Assembly: GCF_963675165.1 (NCBI RefSeq)
Contig: NC_087379.1
Span: 815,001-879,000 of the forward strand
Length of the DNA stretch: 64,000 bases
DNA from: Halichondria panicea
Taxonomy: Eukaryota > Porifera > Demospongiae > Suberitida > Halichondriidae
Direction: 5' to 3'
Below, in pieces: positions 14,501 to 26,947 of this stretch; within the stretch, counting starts at the first letter, position 1, and each line of letters opens with the position of its first letter. The notes under the pieces were generated by a model. The model had not been told where the DNA came from and did no database searches. It saw only the letters and a program-made list of their open reading frames with translations. Made by a program: the position numbers and the translations under genes.

Positions 14501-17500
14501 CGCCCCCACACCTCACACCACCCTCACTGGCGAAGGATCCCACGTCACTCATAGTATCATCCGTGGTCTGACTGTCCTGGCTCGCTTGACTCACTTGGCT
14601 GGACTGGCGGAGATCCATACGCCCAGAGGCACTGAAGTTAGAGCCAGAGCGACGATGATGGAGGAATGGGTAGTCTGAGTGAAGAGAAGGGGTTAGGATT
14701 AGGGAGGCTGAACAATGGGTGGAGACAGCAATATCCAATTGCACTTATAATTATATAAAACTAATAGCACGTAACCAAAACATAAAATCCACACTAGCTG
14801 CTTTATGCACTATAGGTACATATAAGAGAGGTAGGAGGCTTCTCCAACTAATAGCAGTAATCTGCACTCTGTAGCAACTATTATCCATTACACTGCCCTG
14901 ACTCCACCCCCTCACCTTCTGAAGCGTCGGACATTGAGACCATGGAAAAGCGTTGCGAGGCTGCAGTGTCCTCACTGCCCAGGAAGTCAAAGGAGTCCAT
15001 CGCCAGACTCTCACTCAGTGTCATAGAGGGCAGCTTCACCAGACGACCTCCCTGTGTGCGTGTGTGTGTGTGTGTGTGGGTGTGTGTGTGTGTGTGGGTG
15101 GGTGTGAGGGGTGTGTAGGGGATCTTGTATTTTAGTGGCTAAGGAACCACAATCGCACTTACAAGATTTGGTAATGGTCATGAAAACAGATTAAGTAGGC
15201 TGACATTACTAAGCTCTCAATGCTTCAAATATACAGTTGGTAAAGGGTCATACAATTAATAAACTCACATTGAGTGCCACCTCTAGTCTTGTCAGTTGAC
15301 TCTCAAGTCCAGCCAACTCTGGGTACACCTCTGTGCATGTGTGTGGGGGGAGGGGTAGGCAATAATAATTATTTTGTCGAAGTTTTAATTTTCAGAGCCC
15401 TATCCTACCGCCCACTCACCTCTTGGTTCCTCTAGTAGCGCCATGACAACCTCGAGCATGCCCACCACAGTGATACTGTCAGAGGGTGTGGTCTGACGTA
15501 TGGACGATCTCCTGTTCCCAGTACTGCCTGAACTATGACTAGAGCCGAGACTGCTGTCACGAGAGTCCTGTCAGGTAATGGGGGGAGGGTGAAGTTAATA
15601 TCTCAGCACAATACATGATATGAACTTTTCTTACTGTAATTATACGTATATGTACATGTCTCCAAAAGGGTAGAAAGGCTATTTTTAAATTATGCACAAA
15701 AACAAAAACAGCATCTCTTCAACACAGTACTTAACGCACATGCACACACACCACACACACACACCTTCCGTGTGTTCTTGTGTGAGGAGGGCCCCAGCTC
15801 TATCTCCTGCACTCTCCTGGACAACACTCTGTCTGGGTCTGGACTAGCCTCTCTGTCCATGAGGCTTTTAGCCTCGGGGTACTGTCGCACCTCATCAGTG
15901 TTCAGGATGAGTGACTTACGGTCGAGGAACACAAAGTCTTGGTTGTCCTTCTTCTTGCGTTTGGAGCGACGAAGGATATGGTTTGTCTTGACCTCACTCC
16001 GCCCGACACTGTTGTTACTAGTGACCTCCGTATCCTCAGGCTATGGGAGGGGTCAGAGTTAAAAAAATACCCACACAACCTCTCAAAAAGTCTTTTTAAC
16101 GATAATTTGACTAAAGAACGTACGTATGATTAAAACTATAGATTCAGCCAACCCAATTGAAAATTGAAAGCAGTTCTATGATTGCATTGTAAAACCAGAA
16201 TACCACAAGTAAACGTAATGTAGGAAAGGGAGAGTTGGGGAAAAATAATAGGGAAAAGTGTACCATTGTAATTATGGTGGACATGCAAGCTCTCTAAGTT
16301 GCCTGTGTACCTCAGTGATGATTCTGAGTTGTGTGTGGTGGTCCAGGTCTGACCCACTGAGAGAAGGTGCTCCTCGTCTCTCCACACTGCCAAAGTTTGT
16401 GCTCCGGAGAGCAGCCCCGCCCACTATACAGTTCACTGTCGGGAGGTCGAGGTCAGTGAGGAAGTCTCCGCCTAGTGTGGGGCTGTGAGGGTGTGGACGG
16501 TGTGAGGGTGTGGGATAAAGGTGTGGGGTAAGGGTGTGGAGGGTGGAGGATAAGGGTATGAATGTTTGTACAAGGTGGAATGTGATATCACAACACATGA
16601 TATGGGATATATTTGCAACAACCAGTGATAATTATGATTGCATGTACACGAACAATGTGCTACTGTGCTAGACTAGCTAGCTACTGTGAAACTTCACCTC
16701 TTGGAAAATGTGTGTTAGGGAACACAAGTTAGTTAGGATATTGCACGTGAATACATGTTTGGAATGAAGTGTCCCTGCTATTGTGCTAGCTAGTGTGTGT
16801 TACTGCACACATACCTCCATGTTATGTCCATGTTGAGTTTGACTGGACTTGAGGGGAAGTCGAATGTTACGTTCTGTTGGAATGACAACAGACGTGTGCA
16901 TGAGTAAACAGTGTCAGTTGATTTAATGCATACTATGGAATCTAGAGATCATGAAAACATACACATCGAAATAATTATTGCTCAATATCACACGCAGATG
17001 GAATAAACAGAAAGTGTTAGCAATACACCAGCATTGCCACATATACACCAGCTGCCAATATATAAGGGAGGACTGACATTGCTAGTGTATATGTGAGGGC
17101 TTCTTCTATACACACACACTCAAACATCAATCGATCAATTATGCAGGGTCGAATAATCAGTAAAACTACCTGACACCCCAATCTTATCTTAGGGATTGGA
17201 AATTACATTGATAATGTACGTGCCAGTATACTATAGGTGTCGCAGGATTAATTACGTGACAGATACAATTAATTATCAGCACCACCCCACTCCCCCACAC
17301 ACTCCACCCACCACCCACCCACACCACCCACACACTCAACCCACCACCCACCACCCACACACCACACACACACACCATTGGATAGAATGAGAGGAACTCC
17401 CTGGTCTGACACTTCATTGCCCCCAGCTGCACGTTGCCTTGGATCTTCTTGAGCTCCACCACCTTCAAGAACAACTCATCCGTGACCTTACCCAGGAAGA

Positions 17501-20500
17501 TGATCTGAGCAGAGGAGGTAGGGTCATTATTGTGACTCAGATATAGGAGTGACTAGCATACATACACAAGCGTTGCCTCAACAGAAAAGTGGGAGGTCAA
17601 AACAGAATTATACTGATTCAGAAGTACTACACTGGCCTTTTGAAAATACAATTTCAATGGTATTACTAAGTGGTTAGGGTCTCCTAATCAGAGGGGGGGT
17701 CCCTGTACTCACGTTCTCATCAGTCCAGCTCTGCTCGTGTTTGCTGTGCTTGCACTTTGCCTTCCATTTCTGAGTGGCTAGTTTGAGATGAGTCTCCACC
17801 CCCTCACTATTGCTGACGTTGCTCAGTCCCACCAGACCTGAGGGGGTGGGGAAATAGATTATAGCAAACCGTGTGTACAGTGGTTACCACTTCAAAGGTC
17901 CACTTCAAAGGTCTTACACAACTACAAACAACTCGTAGCCTTTGAAGATCAACAGATTAACGACCTAAGTGGATGGCTGTTGTTTGGTAATAATTCCAGA
18001 GTTGTTGACTAGCTATATAAAACCTAGCAACCCCCACCCCCTCCACCTCTCACTGCTGAGACCTACACACCCCTCCCACCACATGCACACACACACCCCT
18101 CACCATCGCTTGACACGCCCATTCCACCCCTCACACATTTGATAATGGACCTTGAACACACCCCCTCCACCCCACACACACCCTCACCATTGATGTGGAC
18201 CTTGAACACTCCTAACTTGGTCTCCAGCTCATCCTCTATATCACACAGGTCGTCCAGTAGCTCCCTCTGCTCCAGACGTGCTTCAATCAACTTCTCCTTG
18301 GAAACCTTGGAGGCTTGACTGGACAGAGCCTGGGCTAGATTAAACGCCCCGTCACGTAGCTTTATCTTTAGTGTGTACTCGTCTCGCATCTCCTCAATCT
18401 GTAAGTGGGTGTGGTTTGTGGTTAGCCATACACAAGGAGAAATACGTATTTAATTCTTAGAAAAAATTAATCTAGTCAAGTTACTAAAATTAAATTCCAG
18501 ACTTGTGTGCAGAATTCCCAGGAGACCAATTTGTTCAATCAATGGTCACAGTAATTGTACAAGCATAATCAAGCAATGTGATTGGACGGCTCTAATTGGT
18601 ACTTAAGGTGTGGCCATTCTTGTCATACCCACTCACCCTGTCTTTGTGCACCTCGAGAGTGCGTGTCTTACGCTCTAGTAGCTTGATTTGCTGCAAGTGA
18701 TCGAGACAATAATATGAACTTCAATGCTGTTCTAGTACATGTACATGTGAATTAAAAATGGACCCACAAGCTTAACAAGGAACATAAATTACTGCCCTAG
18801 AGCTAAAGTGCTGCATGGCTATTCCTCACCTACATTGAGGGTTGATAATTATAGTCTACTTCCTACCCCGGCCACCCAGTGTGGTGACAGCCAGTGAGCT
18901 AAGGTGTTGCCTACTCCATTCCCTTCCTACATGTACCACCCCAGCCCAGCTTACAGCTCATAGACTAAAGCAGCATGACCTAGCTGAACAGAATACCTAC
19001 ATGTAGGTGGGATGATCCATCCATCCTGACTGACTAGCTGACATTATTAGATCATTAAGCAAGACAAATGCATATCTCACAGTTTAGAATGTCGGAATGT
19101 TGTACTGACAATAATTATCGATGGGTCAACAAATAAAAGCCACGCAAAGTTGAAAATTGTAAATTAAAATCAAATCATCCCATCTCTAAAGAACACAAAT
19201 ACAAAGAGAAAACCAACAACAGTTGATTAGGGCAGCCATTACTTCACTACAAGCACACACAATAAAATCACTGCTAGAAAGTTGTACTGAGATGCTAACT
19301 TCCAATTTCTGAAGCTATTATAGTTCCAGTGAATATGAAGTTGAATACTTCACGATGCAAATTAAGGTTTTCTTAGACTATATTTAGAAGTTAGTCTGCA
19401 CGCATGCTGATTTAATTAACTGGAATGGTGGAAGTTTAATGGTTTCTATTTGCAAGCTATCTCGAGAGAAGACATTGCAATGGCTGCCATTGTTATATCA
19501 GATAATCAAATGATCGATGGAGACAGTAACACATGCTCAATCTACATGTAGTATATGTGATATAGTAGGGCATTGTATATACTGAGATGGTGGTATTTTA
19601 GTATACAGTAGTAGACAATATACAGAGACGGGGTATAGTATACTGACATGATATACCCAGACTCACCTTCTCTTGCTCCATGAAGTAATTCTGTAAGGAG
19701 AGAGAGAGAGAGGGACATGTATTATAGACAGGTGTTGCTGTATGAATAGCCACAAGATACTTATCAGATTACAGTCAACAATGCAATTATGGTCAACAAG
19801 AATGTCTAGAGTACACTATCTGTGGGTCAGAACACAACACCACAGAGCTAGGCCAGGGACACCATTAGCAACGGGTACCAGTAAAGCACCACTACGAATT
19901 ACTACTATATATAGCTTTGAATGATCACTGACAGGCACTTTCTACTGTCCATACATACGTCAGAATAGGAAAACAACTAATATGTGTATACACTGGCTAG
20001 CCAAGGCAGTCATCGAGCCAAAAGCACACAGACAATGCTTACTGCAGGGCATACACACACACACTAGTTACTAAGATAACCCACTCACCACTCTGGAGCG
20101 AGTCTCTTGGAGCTTTGACTTCATCTCCTCCACACGAGCCTTCACGCCAGCTATACCTTCACTGCATCAACATACAAGTATAGTACGTATAATCATAATT
20201 AAAAATGAGGATCGAATTCATTTATAATTATAAAGTTGGGTATACAAGTTCGCAGACACCAACACAAACAATAATTAGGTAGCCATGAGGTTACATGTGA
20301 AATTGGCCAGCCAGATAGTCTGTAACGCCAATGTTTACTATACATATATAGAGGTTCAGTTCAGCTGTGTTTCGTGGGTAACCAAGCAACCCATACATGG
20401 TCAAGCAAAGGGGGAGCAGCCATACAACCACAGGAAGTAAGTGAGGTGTATAGTCCAGTGTTGTGTGTGATACAGTCTGAAACCATCCTAAGAAACCAGT

Positions 20501-23500
20501 CAATGGTTGTATGGACTCTGGTATGCGATTGATTAATACAGTACAGGACATCATGCAAAGAATCAACCTCCAGCTACAATGCTTCACTCGATCGCTCATG
20601 ACATCACACACAACACAATGGCAGCAAGACACCAGAGCTCTGTATCATATAACTTTAATGGACTAGCTTCATTCCTACCTCAAAACTGTGCAAATATTTG
20701 GAAGCTGATACGACCCGGCCTACGATATGAGTAGCTACTTCTCAGCTCCACTTACGTTAGTCCTTGTAGCAGTTTCTCAAAGACGACCTTACATCTGGCC
20801 GGCCGAGGTGCTGATCTCTGAGCGCGCTTTGACCCTCGGAAGGACGAGACAAGTCCACTCCGCCCCCTTTTAGAGCCTCGTAGGGACTTTGACCCCGGGT
20901 AGTAGCGAGCAGAGGAGAACTTGATGTTCCCACGTCTGTTAGCGAAGGAGAGGGGTGTGGGGTTGAATGATGGGGGGGAGGCCATGAAGCGATCGTGTTC
21001 GTGTAGTGAGGAGAGTGACTGTGTGTATGTGGGTGGAGTAGGCGTGGATATGAGGTGTGTAAGTTGTGAGGGTGCAGGCTACAACTATACACATATAGAG
21101 CTGTACAGGTGTCACTGTGTGTATATAGATGTAGTAGTTGGCTGATTCCAGTGGGCTATAAAAGTGCTTGTAAACATAAATTGTACCATACAATTTATGT
21201 GGCCACCAAAAAGACTGTCAAGACCAAAGAAATAGATCAAGTTTCAATACACGACGATTATTCACAGTTTACCAATGAGCACAACATGCAGTGCAACTAT
21301 TGGACGCCTATCAACTTTCAGACATGAACAGATTGATTGTAGCCGGCAATCTGATATCTCACTAAAGCCAAAACAACTTATTATACCCAGTTTAGAAACA
21401 TCAACAGAGCATCATCATATGCATGCAAGGCCAAGTGGGATCACAACAGTATAATTGTAGTACTCCTCACACACACACAGGCTAATAGGAATGATGGGAA
21501 AGCCAACAAGTTCTGATATATGTGGCGATGTAGGTAATAGAATAAAGGAATTAGCTCATTGAGTACAAGCTTCCTCTATTGTAGCTAAACAATAAAACAT
21601 TGCAGCCTGGCAAACCCTATATATACATAGCTCCAACTAGTTCAGGTTAACAGGTAGCTGACATTGGGGAGAGGTAAGGGATGGAATACATCAAAGGATA
21701 TTATATAGTTCCATATGAATTTAATTGTAGCTGCATGGCTATATATAACACAGTGTAGCTACAACAAAGCCGCTGACGCATGTGTTGGTGGCTGGGCCTA
21801 ATATATGCTCACATAAGGGCAAGGAATGGACTCTCTATTGGGGGCTCTTGGCAGTGAGGAGAAACAAGCCGTTTACAGACCCTAGGCTTTTAGCAGTAAT
21901 GCACTGGAGGTTGAGTGTTGTTGTCTGCTGCAAGCATGGCACTTTGTAGAGCATTGTGTATAGCCTCTTTAGGGGAAAGTGCACAGCACAAAAGCATCAA
22001 AACATGAGCAATAATGAAAAACATACTCATAACAATTTCACAACATCGATCAGTATGATGCGCTTAAAACTGATAAAAATAAGACATTGTTTAGTAGCGT
22101 ACAGGCCGGGACACTTGAGTAATGGGATGTCTCAAGTTGCTGTTTACTGTATGTAGAGTAAATGATCCGCGTGTTTTCACCCCAAGCAAATGCACGCTCC
22201 ACCACACACAGCCCACACATCATTAAGCGCAGCTACTGCACTACAGAGGGTGTGGCAAGTATACGCTATTCTATTGTTTGTACAGCTCTACACAAATTGA
22301 AGGAAACGAAACAATTAGATGTGTGTACACTGACAATGCGATTATGGAGACCGTCTATTTAAGGTGTGGGGGTAGGGGTGTAACAGTCACCATTGTCACG
22401 GTGAATAGACGGACAAGTGTAATCACAAGGGAAATTAGTGTTGACAAAACCTGAACACAGTTTAGAGCATGTAGGGCCACTCACTGGAGCATGACGAGGA
22501 TTAGATTAGCAGCATGGCTACACTGCACTGACCATGTCTCATACGAGTCTGACATGCATCACTGACATGCATCACTAATATCTCTATAATTATGACAGTT
22601 TGAAATTTTGTTTAAAAAATTGCAAAAACATAGTAAACCTGTGCTGGTACTTAACTACTATAGCTAACCACACACGAAAGGGACCTTTTTTTTACCAAGC
22701 TTCCTGTACGCAAAGCAGCACAAGCTCTCCATTGAGGTGGTAGCTTGTTACCACTTTTATCACTCCCTTTTAGAATAAATTGTTACTCATCAACACGTAA
22801 TAATTATATATCTACAGCTGTGAGTTGATCACACACTCAAACACTCTCGATAATTATACCAAACAGAAGAATTAAAATAATCACAAACAGATATACCAGT
22901 TAGTCAAGTGAAAGTAACGCATTCACGGTGACGAATAACAATTTCAGCACTCCGATGTAACTATTAATAGATTAAAGTTGCTCTTGGCAGAAGGTGTTAG
23001 GTACACAATAAGCCAATTACTCCCTCCTGCTGAATTTAGATAGTTGAAATGTAATTAGTGATCGTACCACATACCGAACAACTCTACTACAAGCTCAGAA
23101 CAATATGGCATGCACACTTCACTGTATAGGGAAGAAGGGCTTTGTTGCTACAGGGGAAGTTACACACAGGTCTCACTATGTCATCATTGTGTGTATGTAG
23201 AATGCATGATGAAAACCAACGGGGAAGCCACAATTAACTCCACAATATTAAATGCTAGGATGAATTAGTTTCAATATCAACCAAACTTATGAACAACAGC
23301 TAGTGAACTAGCACACACACACACACACGTACACACAGTGACAACACACACACTCAACATCTGAAAGTCGCTGATATAATATCGTACGTAATTCTATCAT
23401 AATTCACTCCATATGCACTGGTACAGTTAGTAGCTAGCTTCTCAACACCAATGAATACTACTAGCTCATGCAGCTACCAACTCACAGTCTTGCTAGCCGA

Positions 23501-23560
23501 GCTCCCAGTGGACTGGGTCGTGCTGCTGTCTCCAATACTACTGTCTGCAACACTGGACAT
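11560..23560 (-). CDS. RIPOR: Rho family-interacting cell polarization regulator (RIPOR/FAM65)
   Basis: 24 exons with unbroken phases: 23560-23486, 21018-20756, 20161-20089, 19690-19667, 18690-18637, 18398-18188, 17837-17713, 17504-17376, 16873-16815, 16482-16311, 16040-15765, 15567-15420, 15330-15269, 15051-14916, 14674-14430, 14139-14007, 13780-13716, 13513-13420, 13270-13109, 12874-12722, 12599-12553, 12437-12354, 12028-11938, 11699-11560; 1006 residues. Residues about 95-235 match the RIPOR helical region (KVVFEKLLQGL, KLRDGAFNLAQAL, EDELETKLG). Residues about 235-340 match the C2-like fold (QKWKAKCK, TREFLSFYP, KLNMDITW). A long Ser-rich linker leads to C-terminal ARM/HEAT helices at about 835-960 (IRAGACRALGYLQ, VREAACKALQALG). 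Vertebrate members are about 950-1220 residues. Family role: binds Rho GTPases and controls polarity, adhesion and migration. One exon is only 24 nt. Confidence 0.92.
21019..23485 (-). other. First intron of RIPOR
   Basis: This 2.5-kb intron separates the 25-codon first exon from the rest. It is AT-rich with short CA runs (about 21470, 23312). I see no supported exon, RNA gene or transposon ends on either strand; the short open frames here lack splice signals and similarity. Confidence 0.6.
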
Positions 23561-24085
23561 CTGGTTAATATGATCACAACACAAGAAGAGACGCCTTTAA
23601 CTTGATAAGCAGTAGACGAAACAAACTACCGATGGTCGTGAATGAGCTTGTTGTTGACAAAGTAATAGAACAAGAGCTTGTAGCCAGCTACATGTGCAAT
23701 TTACAGGTTTTACTGTACAAGTAATTAACAGGCCATGAATATCATTAACTAGACACTCCCCTTGTAAGGCTCTTCTCCTTCTTTCTTGCCTCTCTTAAAT
23801 GAATTAGGCTCTTCTCCTTCTTTCTCGCCTCTCTTTAATGATTTAGGCTCTCTTCTCCTTCTTTCTCGCCTCTCTTTAATGATTTAGGCTCTCTTCTCCT
23901 TCTTTCTCGCCTCTCTTTAATGAATTAGGCTCTCTTCTCCTTCTTTCTCGCCTCTCTTTAAAATTGACCTCTTCTATTTCTTTCTTGCCTCTCTTTAATA
24001 AGATGCCACATGGCAAAAAAGAGGGGCGGGGCTGCTAAAGATCTAAACTGAAAACAAGTCAATAAGAAACAGAATAAGAAAGCTT
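23561..24085. promoter_or_regulatory. Head-to-head intergenic region, RIPOR / MYND gene
   Basis: The 525-bp spacer separates two divergent start codons. Nearly half of it is the tandem array at 23767-24005. No TATA box is evident. A shared promoter is inferred from position only. Confidence 0.5.
23767..24005. repeat. Pyrimidine-rich tandem repeat, six ~40-bp units
   Basis: Unit starts are at 23767, 23806, 23845, 23886, 23927 and 23967; lengths are 39-41 bp. The core is a CTTCTCCTTCTTTCTCGCC-like stretch followed by TCTCTTTAATGA. The four central units are nearly identical and the outer two diverged. One strand is almost pure pyrimidine for about 28 of 40 bases, so triplex (H-DNA) formation is possible. 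It sits in the shared promoter region. Confidence 0.93.
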
Positions 24086-25776
24086 ATGGAGAACTCTACA
24101 GTGCAGCCGAACATCTCATTAACCACGCCACACATGGATCATCAAGTAGAGCCTTGGAAAATTGTGGTACCTTTGTTTCTGATCATTTTATTAGCTGTGT
24201 TTGTGGCCTCTGCCATCCTGGTTGTTATCTATTGCTATAAGAGATGCTACAAGAGAAATACAGTGTTCCCTGTGATAGTCATAGACAGAGTGACTTCAAA
24301 AACCGAGCCTCCTCCTCATGACATCTCCCGAAAAATCATCACCGTCCGGGAGAATTCTAACTTGAATACGTTAGATAATACATCATCCCTTTTGTCTGTA
24401 AATTCCTTGGACGATTTTAAACCCACTAGAACTAAATCGCTGACTCTGGTGTTACCTAAAGGTGAGTCCTCGTCAGCTGTGTTTTGATATGTATTAAGTA
24501 AGTAGGTGTAACTGTTCAACTGCTGTAAAACAATCAGTTTGTTCCAGTATAATATCATGTTACTCAATATTGAGTGACAATATTTAATCATCATAACTTG
24601 AATAGCCCTCTACAATAACACGTAACATGCTGACTGTATATTTACCAGTGTGCTTTACAGTGTGACAGAGTGGCACCATCACTGCAAACTGTAGCAAGCA
24701 ATGTTAATTTGAGTAGTCTATATTTAAGGGCAGCGTGTGAGCGTAGGGTTTGGGGGTGTGAATGCTCTAGGAAAATAGTTGTCAGGCTAATTTGACTGTC
24801 TGTTATGGCCTTGCCATGACTCTATCAAAGGTCTGAAGTAACGACTGTTACACTTATTTCAAGTACAAATGTAGATTTGTCTATTGTTTTTACAATTTAC
24901 CATTTTTGTCCCAAGCTTAATTCCTAATATAAAGCTAGTGGGCAGCACACCACATGACATGTAATTTCATTGTATTTAATAGGCAAAACATTCTTGGAAG
25001 TTTTTTGCAACAACGTGGACACTGATGAATTTCAAGAACTAGACAAAATGAACGGAAAATTGCGATGGCAGATCACGTTACTAGAAGTGATGGACTCGGA
25101 TCAGCAATCACATATTTCCCTTTCAGACAATGAGCAAGTCACAGAGACACAGTATCGTCAGGGTGTGTATATGGATTGGGAGAACACACTGCATGATCTC
25201 AGGAATGCTTTTATTGGGACTCGACAGATTGAGAGGGAAGAGGCTGCCTTCTGTTTCCTGTGGACTGATGTTCCTGGAGAGCATATCGATGTTGCCTCTG
25301 AGAGTAGTACCTGTCTAAAGGAACTAAGTCGTTCCTCCACTGTCACTAGCAGAACTGTTTACATAGAGAGAGTTGACCCAGGTGAGTGTAGCCAAGTTTG
25401 AGGGACTGAATTGGTGGATCGAATTTCATAGAGAGCAGCAGGCCAATTAAGCTTTGTTATGTTATAATTATATGCATTCATGGTTTGTTAGAAAAATGTT
25501 TTGCTCGAAAAATTACCTCCGTGCCATATAATAATAGATTGGCGTTCGAGTGTTAGTTGCAGAATAAATTGTTCCATGTCAAAATTAAAAGCTAGAAAAT
25601 TTATTTGTGTACAGTTTTTTGTACAGATAACTGTATACTTCGTTTTTCATGCAGAAGAGGTGAAGAAGTGTTTGTGCATCTGTGGGAAGCACTCTTTGTT
25701 TCAGTGCAGTCACTGCCAGGACAGAGGGTACTGCTCACACCGCTGTCAACAAGAGGACACTAGTCATATCCACTGA
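24086..25776 (+). CDS. Single-pass membrane protein with C-terminal MYND zinc finger
   Basis: Three exons, 24086-24461, 24983-25381 and 25655-25776, give 298 residues. There is no cleavable signal. A short N-terminal segment with NST and NIS sequons precedes one hydrophobic helix (residues about 28-52), then a basic CYKRCYKR stop-transfer. The middle (about 125-258) has no family I recognise. The last 40 residues form a MYND-type finger: CLCICG, QCSHCQDRGYCSHRC, then Q and the final His residues. MYND fingers usually bind proline-rich peptides. Membrane anchoring suggests a cytosolic finger near a membrane; this is inferred from topology. The function is unknown. Confidence 0.82.
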
Positions 25777-26049
25777 TGTCAGATATTAATAGCTTTTTAT
25801 TACACAATGAATCATGTACTCAATTTGTCTTGTTGATTTTTACATTGCATTTACTGCGCATGTGCAGTGATGCATATCCATATCCCAGACTCCCACACAC
25901 ACACAATGTGACATTGCATGGTAACGTTAGGTATAAATGACCACTAAATAGCTGCAACTAGCACCTTATCTCTTAGCACTCTTTCACAACTTTCTTGTTA
26001 GCAAGAAAGAGATTATAATAGTGCAAAAAGACCGTTAAACCTCACCAGC
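25777..26049. promoter_or_regulatory. Spacer upstream of the fibrocystin-L gene
   Basis: A near-palindromic TGCGCATGTGCA at 25855-25866 resembles an NRF1-type site. Nothing else is recognised. The same type of palindrome also occurs inside repeats of this window, so the regulatory reading is weak. Confidence 0.4.
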
Positions 26050-26947
26050 ATGCGACTATTGTTGCTAGTGTTGGCTGTACAGCTGCTACTGTGTGCAGTC
26101 AGTGGAGAACTGAACAGAAATCAGAAGCAAATACTACTGGACCTGACTAACATTTACAGAGCCAGCAATGTCCAAACTGCAGTTAGATTATTGGTAAGGA
26201 CTTAGTCTAGTCTAGTGAGACATCAGAATTTCATAGGCCCTGTGAATGGGATGAATTATGAGATTAGTACTGAACTATGAGGATCTTGAGGTAATTATTT
26301 AAAGCTGCATAATTATAATTGTACAGGAATGGAGCAGTGTCCAGGAGCAGAGAGCCAGTGCCTATGTGAAGGACTGTGATGCAGAGAAGCCTCCTGCTGG
26401 AGTTATACAGTTCTATAACACCTCCAGCCAATCCAAAGACGATGAAACTCGTTTAACAAACATCTTTGAGCAAGAATGGGGGAACAAGGAAGCAAACGAA
26501 GCAAACAGTAACGTACGTACATATATCTAACACCTTCCCAATTTATGATGATTAGCACAATCATTTAACGCTCATTCGGTGTCAATTTCAATCAAAGTAA
26601 AAAAATTACCACGTACTATACTTACGATGATCGGTGCTAGATTTATCTGTGTCATTTTTATTCACACATGTAGCAACTTCTGTTTCGTAATGCCAAGTCC
26701 ATTGGTTGTGCTGAAATGTTCTGTGAGCGGCTGCCATTTGCTGCTGATCGATTCACCCCCTCAGCCTCATTTATAGCTTGTGCGTTCGATACTACCTTCT
26801 TTGGTGGGCTGAAAGAGATCACACAAACCATCTGCTCTGACAAAGACGGTACTAGCAACTGCCCCGAAGATGCAAAAAACTGTTTCAGCATAACATCTCA
26901 GCATACTCAAGTGGTTTTGAGTTCCATTGATGTATCAAGTATTTGTT
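26050..26947 (+). other. CAP (SCP/PR-1)-like domain at the N-terminus of the PKHD1L1-like protein
   Basis: Exons 1-3 encode a signal peptide (MRLLLLVLAVQLLLC) and a module resembling CAP domains. There is an N-terminal helix ending in an R..N..V...L pattern, then EWSSVQEQRASAY with a Cys, and the strand LFRNAKSIGCAEMFC followed by FIACAF, which matches the CAP ..(I/V)GC...C...(V/I).C(N/A)(Y/F) signature. The family's HTQ histidine is missing at the expected place, so any metal-site function may be lost. Extra C-terminal cysteines fit a hinge. Joined in frame through the 27167-27235 exon to the first IPT domain. Confidence 0.68.

Noticed and set aside
23767-24005. Regular ~40-bp repeats that could look like a CRISPR array
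   Set aside because: Units are head-to-tail without unique spacers, and the DNA is animal nuclear; it is a tandem repeat.
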